Part shown: positions 1-5,695 of the stretch, piece by piece
Layout of the letters: each line of letters opens with the position of its first letter
Position numbering within the stretch: position 1 is the first letter of the stretch
Source: Acetobacteraceae bacterium
Lineage (GTDB): Bacteria; Pseudomonadota; Alphaproteobacteria; Acetobacterales; Acetobacteraceae
Direction: 5' to 3'
Assembly: GCA_027340195.1 (NCBI GenBank)
Contig: DAHWNE010000061.1
Span: 1-6,766 of the forward strand
Length of the DNA stretch: 6,766 bases
Translations under genes and position numbers: made by a program
The notes under the pieces: model-generated
The model's database searches: none
Seen by the model: the letters and a program-made list of their open reading frames with translations, nothing else
What the model was told of the DNA's origin: nothing

Positions 1-257
1 CGTGGCGACCGGTCTCGGCGACGCGGCTGGTGCTGCATGACGCGGCCGGGGCGGCGCTGGCGGAGGCGGGGCTCGAGATCCCGTGTGGCGGGTCGGCGCG
101 GGTGGACCCGTGGGCGGTCTTCGGCGCGGCGTCCTGCGCGCGGGCGGGGGCGGAAGGGTATGTGCTGATCCGGGACACCGGCTGCCGGCTGTTCGGCTAT
201 CACGGGCTCGAGGATGCGGCCGGCGGGTTCGCGCTGGATCACATGTTCGGGTTCTGA
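1..257 (+). CDS. 3' end of an unrecognised protein (partial)
   Basis: The reading frame is open from the left edge (first complete codon at position 3) to a TGA at 255-257, so only the last 84 or so residues are seen and the true start lies outside the window. An internal GTG at 30 could be mistaken for a start, but the same frame stays open upstream of it. The visible part is rich in Ala and Gly, has three cysteines, and ends in an aromatic tail, DHMFGF. It has alternating hydrophobic stretches (for example GYVLIRDTGCRLFGYHG) that look like beta strands of a soluble domain. There is no membrane segment. I do not recognise the family and assign no function. It runs convergently toward qorA with a 47-bp gap that holds a hairpin. 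Confidence is in its being coding, from frame-specific GC bias and the clean stop. Confidence 0.6.
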   Translation, partial: WRPVSATRLVLHDAAGAALAEAGLEIPCGGSARVDPWAVFGAASCARAGAEGYVLIRDTGCRLFGYHGLEDAAGGFALDHMFGF

Positions 258-293
258 CCGGCCGCGTCCGCGGGAGCCCGCCGGCGCGGCCGG
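258..293. terminator. GC-rich hairpin between convergent genes, probable bidirectional terminator
   Basis: Directly after the stop of the left-edge gene, CCGGCCGCG (258-266) is perfectly complementary to CGCGGCCGG (285-293), giving a 9-bp stem. An inner GCGG/CCGC stem (270-273 with 278-281) can cap it. It sits between two converging genes and ends 11 bp before the qorA stop, which is where a shared terminator would be expected. There is no T-run on either side, so if it terminates it does so through the strong stem, as is common in high-GC genomes. Its role is inferred. Confidence 0.45.
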
Positions 294-304
294 ACAGCGA
301 GAGA

Positions 305-1276
305 TTACGGGATCAGCACGGTGCTGCCGGTGGTGGCACGGCTTTCCAGCGCGATATGCGCCGCCGCCGCCTCGGCCAGCGGGAAGCTCTGGTTGACCGC
401 GATCTTCACCGCGCCCGATGCCACCACATCGAACAAATCCTGCGCGGTGGCGAGCAGGTCGGCGCGCTTGGCGGTGTAGGTCGCCAGCGTCGGCCGGGTC
501 AGATAGAGGCTGCCCTTGGCGGCCAGGATGCCGACATCCACCGGCGGCACCGGGCCCGAGGCGTTGCCGTAGCTCGCCATCAGCCCCAGCGGAGCGAGGC
601 AGTCCAGGCTGACGGTGAAAGTATCCTTGCCGACGCTGTCATAGACCAACGGCACCATCGCCCCGCCGGTGATGCGCTTCACCTCGGAAACGAGGTTCTG
701 GTAGCCGATCACGGTATGCGCCGCGCCATGGGCGCGCGCGAGCTCGGCCTTGGCCTCGGAGGAGACCACGCCGATCACGGTGGCGCCGATATGCTTGGCC
801 CATTGGCAGAGGATCAGCCCCACCCCGCCGGCGGCGGCGTGGACGACGATGGTTTCGCCCGGTTTGACCGTGTGGGTGCGGCGGACCAGGTATTGCGCGG
901 TCATGCCTTGCAGCATCATCGCCGCCCCGGTGCGGAAATCGATCGCATCCGGCAGCTTCACCAGCTTGTCGGCGGGCAGGGCGCGTTCGGTGGCGTAGGC
1001 GCCGATGGCGCCGGCATAGGCGACGCGGTCCCCGACCGCGAATTCGGTGACGCCGCTGCCAAGCGCGGTGACGGTGCCCGCCCCTTCCATGCCGAGGGTG
1101 AGCGGCATCTGCGGGGCCTTGTAGAGGCCGGTGCGGAAATAGACGTCGATATAGTTGAGACCGACCGCGCCATGGCGGACCACCACCTCGCCGGGGCCGG
1201 GTTCGGGCGTGGGCACGTCCTCCCATTTCATTGCCTCGGGGCCGCCGGGGGCGTGGATGCGGATCGCCTTGGTCAT
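305..1276 (-). CDS. qorA: NADPH:quinone oxidoreductase, zinc-independent MDR family (QorA type)
   Basis: This 323-residue soluble protein should reduce quinones with NADPH in the cytoplasm; the family is well known (E. coli QorA has 327 residues). The N-terminal GroES-like domain carries the QOR signature NYIDVYFRTGLY (41-52) and lacks the cysteines that bind zinc in alcohol dehydrogenases. The Rossmann dinucleotide loop is AAAGGVG (147-153). Further QorA hallmarks are VYDSVGKDTF (211-220), the GSLYLTRPTLATY stretch (255-267) and the C-terminal ESRATTGSTVLIP, which closely follows the E. coli ending. I chose the ATG at 1276 because the protein then starts with the canonical MTKAIRIH strand and a GGAG lies 6 nt upstream; the frame stays open for 40 further codons, but that extension is unlike the family. 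It lies 28 bp downstream of ogt on the same strand, so the two are probably co-transcribed. The in vivo substrate is unknown. Confidence 0.93.
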   Translation of the reverse strand: MTKAIRIHAPGGPEAMKWEDVPTPEPGPGEVVVRHGAVGLNYIDVYFRTGLYKAPQMPLTLGMEGAGTVTALGSGVTEFAVGDRVAYAGAIGAYATERALPADKLVKLPDAIDFRTGAAMMLQGMTAQYLVRRTHTVKPGETIVVHAAAGGVGLILCQWAKHIGATVIGVVSSEAKAELARAHGAAHTVIGYQNLVSEVKRITGGAMVPLVYDSVGKDTFTVSLDCLAPLGLMASYGNASGPVPPVDVGILAAKGSLYLTRPTLATYTAKRADLLATAQDLFDVVASGAVKIAVNQSFPLAEAAAAHIALESRATTGSTVLIP

Positions 1277-1282
1277 CGTGGT

Positions 1283-1286
1283 CTCC
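1283..1286 (-). promoter_or_regulatory. Ribosome binding site of qorA
   Basis: On the minus strand GGAG stands 6 nt before the ATG at 1276. This supports the internal ATG over the longer open frame that runs back to 1396 inside ogt. Confidence 0.6.
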
Positions 1287-1304
1287 GTGAACGGGGCAGA
1301 GGGG

Positions 1305-1754
1305 TCAGAACAGCGGGGCGGCTTCCAGCGCCAGCAGGGCGCGCTTGGTGGAGAGCCCCTCGCCGCCCGAGTAGCCGCCGATGCCGCCCACCGCAACCAC
1401 CCGGTGGCAGGGGATCAGGATCGGGATCGGGTTGGCGGCGTTGGCCTGGCCGACCGCGCGAGGGGCGGAGCCGAGACCGGCGGCGAGCGCGGCATAGGTG
1501 GTGGTGGCGCCGTAGGGGATGGCTTGCAGCGCCGCCCAGACGCGGCGGCGGAAGGTACTGCCGGCGGGGGCGAGGGGGAGGTCGAAGTCGTGCAAGCCGC
1601 CCTCGAAATAGGCGTGCAGCTGGGTTCGGGCGCGCGCGAGCAGGGGGGTCTCGGTCTGATCGCGCCCCCAGCCCCAGTCGAGCGCGACGATGGCGCCGTC
1701 TTCCTCCGAGACGGTGAGGTCGCCGATCGGGCTGTGCAGGGAGAGTTGCGGCAT
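1305..1754 (-). CDS. ogt: Methylated-DNA-[protein]-cysteine S-methyltransferase (O6-alkylguanine-DNA alkyltransferase)
   Basis: This suicide DNA-repair protein moves an alkyl group from O6-alkylguanine (or O4-alkylthymine) onto its own cysteine. It has 149 residues, shorter than E. coli Ogt (171). The N-terminal domain (about 1-65) begins with the usual strand pattern of the family, SPIGDLTVSEEDGAIVALDW. The DNA-binding helix-turn-helix region is FRRRVWAALQAIPYGATTTY (68-87). The arginine that replaces the flipped base should be R99 in SAPRAVGQANAANP. The acceptor is C116 in PCHRVV (115-120). GGYSGGEGLSTKRALLALE near the C-terminus matches the family's closing helix. The start is the ATG at 1754; no strong ribosome site is seen upstream. 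It is 93 bp downstream of the small 105-residue gene and 28 bp upstream of qorA. There is no sign of the AdaA domain, so it is a stand-alone alkyltransferase. Confidence 0.95.
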   Translation of the reverse strand: MPQLSLHSPIGDLTVSEEDGAIVALDWGWGRDQTETPLLARARTQLHAYFEGGLHDFDLPLAPAGSTFRRRVWAALQAIPYGATTTYAALAAGLGSAPRAVGQANAANPIPILIPCHRVVAVGGIGGYSGGEGLSTKRALLALEAAPLF

Positions 1755-1818
1755 GGCGGGCGCGGATGCGACGCCGGGTCTTGGGTGGAGTCAAGCGGGG
1801 CAATCGGGTGGGCGGCTG

Positions 1819-1848
1819 GCGACGCGAGCCCCCACCAGGCGGCGTCGC
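1819..1848 (-). terminator. Possible stem-loop at the end of the two-gene unit
   Basis: GCGACGC (1819-1825) is complementary to GCGTCGC (1842-1848), a perfect 7-bp stem. A GCC/GGC pairing (1828-1830 with 1838-1840) could extend it inside the 16-nt loop. It starts at the stop codon of the 105-residue gene and lies before ogt, so it may end the upstream unit or protect its 3' end. No T-run follows on the minus strand, and such stems occur by chance in GC-rich DNA. Confidence 0.25.
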
Positions 1849-2165
1849 TATCCGAGGCTAAACCCGTAGTAACTCTCCATGTAGCGGCTCAGCGCGTCAA
1901 AGAACTCCGGGGCGTCACGCTTGGTCACGCGCGCCGCGGTCTGGAATTTCTCCGGCGCATCCTCGGGCGGTACCAGCTCGGTGATCTGTCCCTTGGCGTT
2001 CACCGCGCGCACCGCCTCGGCGAGCCGTGCCATCATGTCCGGCTCGGCGTCCAGCAGGTCCAGCCGGCCATCGGCGCCGAACGCCACCTGCCCGACCCGC
2101 TCGCCCTCGCCCCCATCCGGGTCCACGCGGTACACCTCGACGATTCTTGTCATTCCGTCCGACAT
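1848..2165 (-). CDS. Small acidic protein coupled to the metallopeptidase-domain gene; candidate immunity protein or chaperone
   Basis: This 105-residue protein has no signal peptide, no membrane segment, and no Cys, His or Trp. It is acidic (about 20 Asp/Glu against 12 Arg/Lys by eye). The first part, IVEVYRVDPDGGEGERVGQV (8-27), looks like a beta hairpin. A helical stretch, PDMMARLAEAVRAVNAKG, follows, then a strand-like segment and a closing helix, EFFDALSRYMESYYGF, so an alpha/beta fold is likely. I do not recognise the family. The ATG at 2165 is preceded by AGGAG with 6-nt spacing. That AGGAG overlaps the TAG stop of the 822-residue gene, and the two genes are 9 bp apart, so translation is likely coupled. 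Small downstream partners of large proteins with a C-terminal enzymatic domain are often immunity proteins or secretion chaperones. Here that is inference from position only. Confidence 0.85.
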   Translation of the reverse strand: MSDGMTRIVEVYRVDPDGGEGERVGQVAFGADGRLDLLDAEPDMMARLAEAVRAVNAKGQITELVPPEDAPEKFQTAARVTKRDAPEFFDALSRYMESYYGFSLG

Positions 2166-2171
2166 TCCACT

Positions 2172-2176
2172 CTCCT
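2172..2176 (-). promoter_or_regulatory. Ribosome binding site overlapping the preceding stop codon
   Basis: Minus-strand TAGGAG combines the TAG stop of the 822-residue gene (2175-2177) with the AGGAG of the next gene, 6 nt before its ATG. This arrangement suits translational coupling and a fixed ratio of the two products. Confidence 0.7.
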
Positions 2177-4643
2177 ATTCCTCAGTCAGCATGTCCATGA
2201 TGCCATGTGCCCCGCGCGGGCCGGCGAGCCAGGCGTGCTGCTCCTCCGGCTGCTTCTTGTAGGTCTCGTAGTCCTCCTGGCCCTCGACGTAGCCGCCCGG
2301 AAGGTTGCCCATGTTGAACATGCGCGTCTGCGTGTAGGGCGGATCCTTGTTGTCCTTGGTCAGGAATTTCGGGTCTTTGTCTCCGGTCGGATAGCGCAGC
2401 GCGCGGCACAGCACATTCTGGTTGCGGTGCGTGTTCTCATGCATGATGAGGTCGAGCGCCGCCTCGAAGTCGTGGAACACGGGCTGGGCGGAGTTGATCT
2501 TGATCTGGTCGCTCTCCGGCCCGTCGAGCGGCGGGTTTCGGGTCAGATCGCTCGGCGCGTAGCTGCCGTTGTCGTTGCTGTCCGGCTCGTTGGCGACGAC
2601 GATGCCATTGCTCGGCAGAGTGAAGCCGAACTGCTTGCACTGTTCCTCGGCCACCATCTTCAGCAGCGCCACCTTCTGCTCGTCGGTCATGATCGGCCAG
2701 TTTTCCTTGGCGTCCTTGAGCTCCTGCTTCTTGCCCTTCAGTGCCTCGATCACCTTCTTGCGGTTCTTTTCGTCCTCCTTGGCGAACTCTTCCTCCAGCG
2801 TCATCGCATGATAGAGCTTGCGCATCGCCACGCGCTTCGGGTCGTCCTTGGTCGCGGGTATATCTTCGTCGAAACTCGGCATGCCGTCCGTGCGCAGGCT
2901 CTCCAGCAGGTCGAGCTTCTCCTCGGCGCTCAGCCGCGCCAGGATCACCGGATCGGCGGTGGTGATCGCGTCCACCGCGGCAAGCGCCTTCGCCCGCTTC
3001 TGCCCGCCGCCGCCCTGCGGCATCGCCTTGATGGAGCTGCCTTTGTTCTTGAGCGCGTTGGTGGCGGTGGTCAGCGCCGCCTCGGCCTTGGGGATCAGCC
3101 ATTGCAGTTCCGGTCCGCAGACCGCAACCATGTCGTCATCCTTGCCGTTCAGTTTCAGCACGAAGGCGTCGTAGCGGCGCTTGTATTCCTGCTGCTCGGG
3201 CGAGGCGCCGCTCGAAGGCACGGTATCGGCCGCCGCCTTCAGGTTCTTTTCCACCTTGCGGAATTGCGCGAACAGCTCGACCAGCGCGGGGTCCTTTTCG
3301 GTGGTGCGCAACGCGATCAGCTTCTCGCATCTCTCGTTGATCTCCCGCTGCGCCTCGGCAACCTTTTTCCAGGTCGGGTGGCGTTTTTCGGACAATGTCC
3401 GCAGCTCGTTCTGTAATTTGACGATCTCCGGGGTGGCGGGCGGCACTTTGAACGCCAGGCGCAGCGGGATCACGTTGCGCTTGACCAGCTCCTGGGCTAC
3501 TGGCTTCCAGTACGCCTCATCTTCCGGCGCGCCGGCCACGCCTGACTCCCACGCCCCGATCAACGCCCGCCCGGCCTTCGCATAGACCTCGCGCAACCGG
3601 GCGAGCTTGCCGTGGTTGTTCGTGTCGGTGATGCCGGCCGGGTCCGGCGTATCGGCCTTCGCCTTGATGTAGGCGTCCCATTGCGGTTTCAGCACAGGCT
3701 TGGCGGTCGCGTTCGGAATTTGCGCGATAACCGCGAACTCGGCGGCGAGCTTGTCCATCTCCACCTTGTGCGTACGCACGTCGCGCCAGCCGGCCGAGGC
3801 CGCGCGGATCGCGTTGGACAGCGCCGGATAGGCCTGGTTGCCAAGGATCGGCGGCGTCAACTTATTCAGCTCGCCACGGAGCGTGGCGGACTCGCCCTGC
3901 GCCTCGGGCCATTTGTCGAGCAAGTCGAGCCTGCTCTCCAGCTCGAGCTTGGCGGCGCCGTCGAAGGCATCGAGCTTGCCGATCACGGTGAGCAGCGCGG
4001 TGCCGGCCTTGGTCCAGTCCTTGCTTTCGATCTGCTTCTGCAGATCGTCATCGGCCTTGGTGAAGTCGGCCTTGGCCTTCCTGGTCCATTCGGTGGGCGG
4101 CTGCGAGTCGAGCGCCGACTGCCGCCGATGCGCGATCTTCTGGTAGTTGATGTAGAAATCGCGCTCGGACTTGTTGGCCTCCTCCAGCGCCTTCTCCACC
4201 GTGTCGGCACGGCTCCTGGCGGTCTTCAGATGCTCGCGCGCGTCGCCGTAGCGCTTCTCGTCGGCCGCCTTGCGCATTTCGGTCATGGCGCCGGCAAGAT
4301 CGGCCTGGGCCGTCTTCACCTTTTCGTCACTGGATTCGGCCTCGCTCAGATATTCGAGCCTGCCTTCGACGGCGAGCAGCTCCTTGCCGAACAACTCGCG
4401 GTTCGTATTTTTCGGCGGCACCGGCGGCAGGGGCTTGTTCGGCGGCTGGCTGCCGGTCATCTGGCGCGGTGGGTCGGGCGGTGGTCTGTTCGGCGGCGGC
4501 CGCGTCTCCCCCGGCCCGTAGTCCTGTCTGGGCTCGGGCCTCTCGCCGACGGTCACTCCCAACACGCGGGCAACCCAAGCGTTGCGGTCCCCTGCCTTGT
4601 CGCCTGGGCCGCCGACTGAAGTCGTAGAGTCTCGATCGCTCAT
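2175..4643 (-). CDS. Large helical-repeat protein with C-terminal HExxH metallopeptidase domain; putative secreted effector/toxin
   Basis: This 822-residue protein has no signal peptide or membrane helix. Seen in order: a short N-terminal segment with NAWVARVLGVTV (21-32); a proline-rich linker (about 35-78, with PPPNRPPPDPP); a long charged helical region (about 81-545) with at least two related units, since residues 110-139 align without gaps to 188-217 (A114/A192, D115/D193, K130/K208, Y132/W210, A135/A213, L139/L217); a Gly-rich break, QGGGGQKR (543-550); a helical module (about 565-672) with LSAEEKLDLLESLRTDG and KLYHAMTLEEEFAKED; then a probable catalytic domain (about 673-822). That domain has NGSYAP, a strand QIKIN, and LIMHENTHRNQ, whose H735-E736-x-x-H739 is a zincin motif. 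PEEQHAW (799-805) offers E800 or E801 as the likely third zinc ligand, as in gluzincins. Fold and zinc binding follow from the motif; substrate, delivery and toxicity are inference. The ATG at 4643 has GGGAGG 6 nt upstream. Base composition is visibly less GC-rich than neighbouring genes (32 of 60 G+C at 2701-2760 against 53 of 60 at 5821-5880). Alternatives: a housekeeping peptidase or a structural protein with an inactive domain. Confidence 0.85.
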   Translation of the reverse strand: MSDRDSTTSVGGPGDKAGDRNAWVARVLGVTVGERPEPRQDYGPGETRPPPNRPPPDPPRQMTGSQPPNKPLPPVPPKNTNRELFGKELLAVEGRLEYLSEAESSDEKVKTAQADLAGAMTEMRKAADEKRYGDAREHLKTARSRADTVEKALEEANKSERDFYINYQKIAHRRQSALDSQPPTEWTRKAKADFTKADDDLQKQIESKDWTKAGTALLTVIGKLDAFDGAAKLELESRLDLLDKWPEAQGESATLRGELNKLTPPILGNQAYPALSNAIRAASAGWRDVRTHKVEMDKLAAEFAVIAQIPNATAKPVLKPQWDAYIKAKADTPDPAGITDTNNHGKLARLREVYAKAGRALIGAWESGVAGAPEDEAYWKPVAQELVKRNVIPLRLAFKVPPATPEIVKLQNELRTLSEKRHPTWKKVAEAQREINERCEKLIALRTTEKDPALVELFAQFRKVEKNLKAAADTVPSSGASPEQQEYKRRYDAFVLKLNGKDDDMVAVCGPELQWLIPKAEAALTTATNALKNKGSSIKAMPQGGGGQKRAKALAAVDAITTADPVILARLSAEEKLDLLESLRTDGMPSFDEDIPATKDDPKRVAMRKLYHAMTLEEEFAKEDEKNRKKVIEALKGKKQELKDAKENWPIMTDEQKVALLKMVAEEQCKQFGFTLPSNGIVVANEPDSNDNGSYAPSDLTRNPPLDGPESDQIKINSAQPVFHDFEAALDLIMHENTHRNQNVLCRALRYPTGDKDPKFLTKDNKDPPYTQTRMFNMGNLPGGYVEGQEDYETYKKQPEEQHAWLAGPRGAHGIMDMLTEE

Positions 4644-4649
4644 GTGCTG

Positions 4650-4655
4650 CCTCCC
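4650..4655 (-). promoter_or_regulatory. Strong ribosome binding site of the 822-residue gene
   Basis: Minus-strand GGGAGG lies 6 nt before the ATG at 4643. It fixes the start of the large gene and is among the best Shine-Dalgarno sequences in the window. Confidence 0.7.
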
Positions 4656-4686
4656 GATCTTGCGCCGCCAAAGCCGTCACGGTCGA

Positions 4687-4715
4687 TGTATTTCTAGGGC
4701 AAACTTAGCAGTCAT
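4687..4715 (-). promoter_or_regulatory. Candidate promoter of the two-gene unit
   Basis: The 108-bp gap upstream of the large gene contains the most AT-rich patch of the area. On the minus strand ATGACT (4710-4715; 4 of 6 to TTGACA) and AATACA (4687-4692; 3 of 6 to TATAAT) are 17 bp apart, with the -10 about 44 bp before the ATG. Matches are weak. The isolated AT-rich patch and the gap length suggest that the two-gene unit has its own promoter rather than relying on the phosphodiesterase gene. Confidence 0.3.
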
Positions 4716-4751
4716 CGGCGCGGCGGCAATCCCGGCTCCGAGATCGGGCCG

Positions 4752-5573
4752 TCAGGTGACTGCCATTTTCTCCCCCTCCGCCGCGCCGAGGAACGGGAAC
4801 GGGCCGGGGAACGCCTCCACCAGCGCGGTGTGGGTCACGAACGCCGCCCCGGTCCAGCGGTGCAGCAGGAACGCGCCCGGCTCCAGCACGAAGGCCGACG
4901 GCGCGTCGGCGCGAAGGTCGAGCGCCACCTGATGGGCGACCGAGGGGGCGATCATCACCACCGCCTCGGCGATGCGTGTCACCACCGGGCGATGGACATG
5001 CCCGCAGGCGACCAGCCGCACCTGCGGATGGCGGGCGAGCAGGGCGGCGAACCCCTCCGGGTCCCGCAGCGCGATGCGGTCCATGTGGCCGATCCCGGTG
5101 GCGAAGGGCGGGTGATGCATGGCGAGCAGGGTCGGGCGGTCGGGGGCGGCGGCGAGCGTCGCCTCGAGCCAGGCCAGCCGGGCCGCGCAGAGCGCGCCGG
5201 CGCTGCTGCCCGGGACCAGCGTGTCGGCGAGCACGAGGCGCGCGGGGAAACCTTCCACCGCGTGCTGGATGAAGCCATCGGCGGGCGGGGCCAGGGCGGG
5301 CAGGGCCGCGGTCATCGCCGCGCGATCGTCGTGGTTGCCGGGGATCGCGAACACCGGCGGCAGGTCCGGCCCGGCCGCAAGCATCCGGGCGAGCTCGCGA
5401 TAGGCCCCCGGCTCGCCGCGATCGGCGAGGTCCCCGGTCAGCAGGATCACGTCGGGGCGGTGCCGGGCGGCGGCGGCGAGCGCGCGGGCGGCGAGCATGT
5501 TGGTCTCAACCACCCGGTTGGCCGGCAGGCCGCGCGGGCGGAGATGCAGGTCGGTCAGCTGGGCGATCAGCAT
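4752..5573 (-). CDS. Calcineurin-like phosphodiesterase, GpdQ/CpdA (class III) type
   Basis: This 273-residue cytosolic metallophosphoesterase with a two-metal site hydrolyses phosphodiesters such as glycerophosphodiesters or 3',5'-cAMP. All family metal ligands are visible: D8 and H10 (TDLHL), D48 (LTGDLADRG), N80 and H81 (PGNHDD), H153 (MHHPP), and H192 and H194 (CGHVHRP). Their spacing and the total length closely follow Enterobacter GpdQ (274 residues; D8, H10, D50, N80, H81, H156, H195, H197). The later PSVAHQV and the C-terminal HRW segment fit GpdQ too, so I favour that subgroup over E. coli CpdA, though the natural substrate cannot be read from the sequence. The ATG at 5573 puts TDLHL at the usual distance from the N-terminus and has AAGGAAG 6 nt upstream (5580-5586). 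The gene is divergent from the SirB1-type gene and 108 bp upstream of the large metallopeptidase-domain gene. Confidence 0.93.
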   Translation of the reverse strand: MLIAQLTDLHLRPRGLPANRVVETNMLAARALAAAARHRPDVILLTGDLADRGEPGAYRELARMLAAGPDLPPVFAIPGNHDDRAAMTAALPALAPPADGFIQHAVEGFPARLVLADTLVPGSSAGALCAARLAWLEATLAAAPDRPTLLAMHHPPFATGIGHMDRIALRDPEGFAALLARHPQVRLVACGHVHRPVVTRIAEAVVMIAPSVAHQVALDLRADAPSAFVLEPGAFLLHRWTGAAFVTHTALVEAFPGPFPFLGAAEGEKMAVT

Positions 5574-5579
5574 GATGCG

Positions 5580-5586
5580 CTTCCTT
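5580..5586 (-). promoter_or_regulatory. Ribosome binding site of the phosphodiesterase gene
   Basis: Minus-strand AAGGAAG stands 6 nt before the ATG at 5573. It decides this start within a frame that stays open far upstream through low-complexity antisense codons. Confidence 0.6.
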
Positions 5587-5641
5587 GGCGGGGTGCCTTG
5601 AGGCTGTGCCGGGCCGGGCGCCGCGTCCAGGGACCGGGCGA

Positions 5642-5665
5642 TGACAGTTGCGTTGACAGTTGCGT
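5642..5665. repeat. Perfect tandem repeat of a 12-mer in the divergent promoter region
   Basis: TGACAGTTGCGT occurs twice back to back (5642-5653 and 5654-5665) without a mismatch. It lies in the 122-bp gap between the divergent phosphodiesterase and SirB1-type genes. The junction creates TTGACA (5653-5658), a perfect -35 hexamer for plus-strand transcription, although no good -10 follows at 16-18 bp. The 12-bp period puts both copies on nearly the same face of the helix. It could be a direct-repeat operator or a simple slippage duplication. Confidence 0.6.
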
Positions 5666-5695
5666 TCGGGGCGCGATCCGGCCTACGCCTTGCCC

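Noticed and set aside
1277..1396. Forty-codon N-terminal extension of qorA
   Set aside because: It lies in ogt coding sequence in another frame, and the QOR family starts at the MTKAI methionine with its own GGAG.
83..1717. Plus-strand open frame of 544 codons
   Set aside because: It is antisense to qorA and ogt, whose motifs are complete, and its product is Arg/Gly-rich low-complexity sequence.
1155..3416. Plus-strand open frame of 753 codons antisense to ogt, the small gene and the large gene
   Set aside because: It crosses three better-supported minus-strand genes and their gaps, has no ribosome site, and its product is low-complexity and rich in Arg, Leu, Val and His. Long antisense frames are expected where GC-rich codons suppress stops.
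3612..4619. Plus-strand open frame of 335 codons opposite the N-terminal half of the large gene
   Set aside because: It mirrors the codon pattern of the coding strand; there is no start signal, and the composition is biased toward Leu, Val, Gly and Arg.
4716..4751. Possible terminator after the phosphodiesterase gene (CCCG...CGGG)
   Set aside because: The stem is only 4 bp, has no T-run and is not better than chance in this composition.
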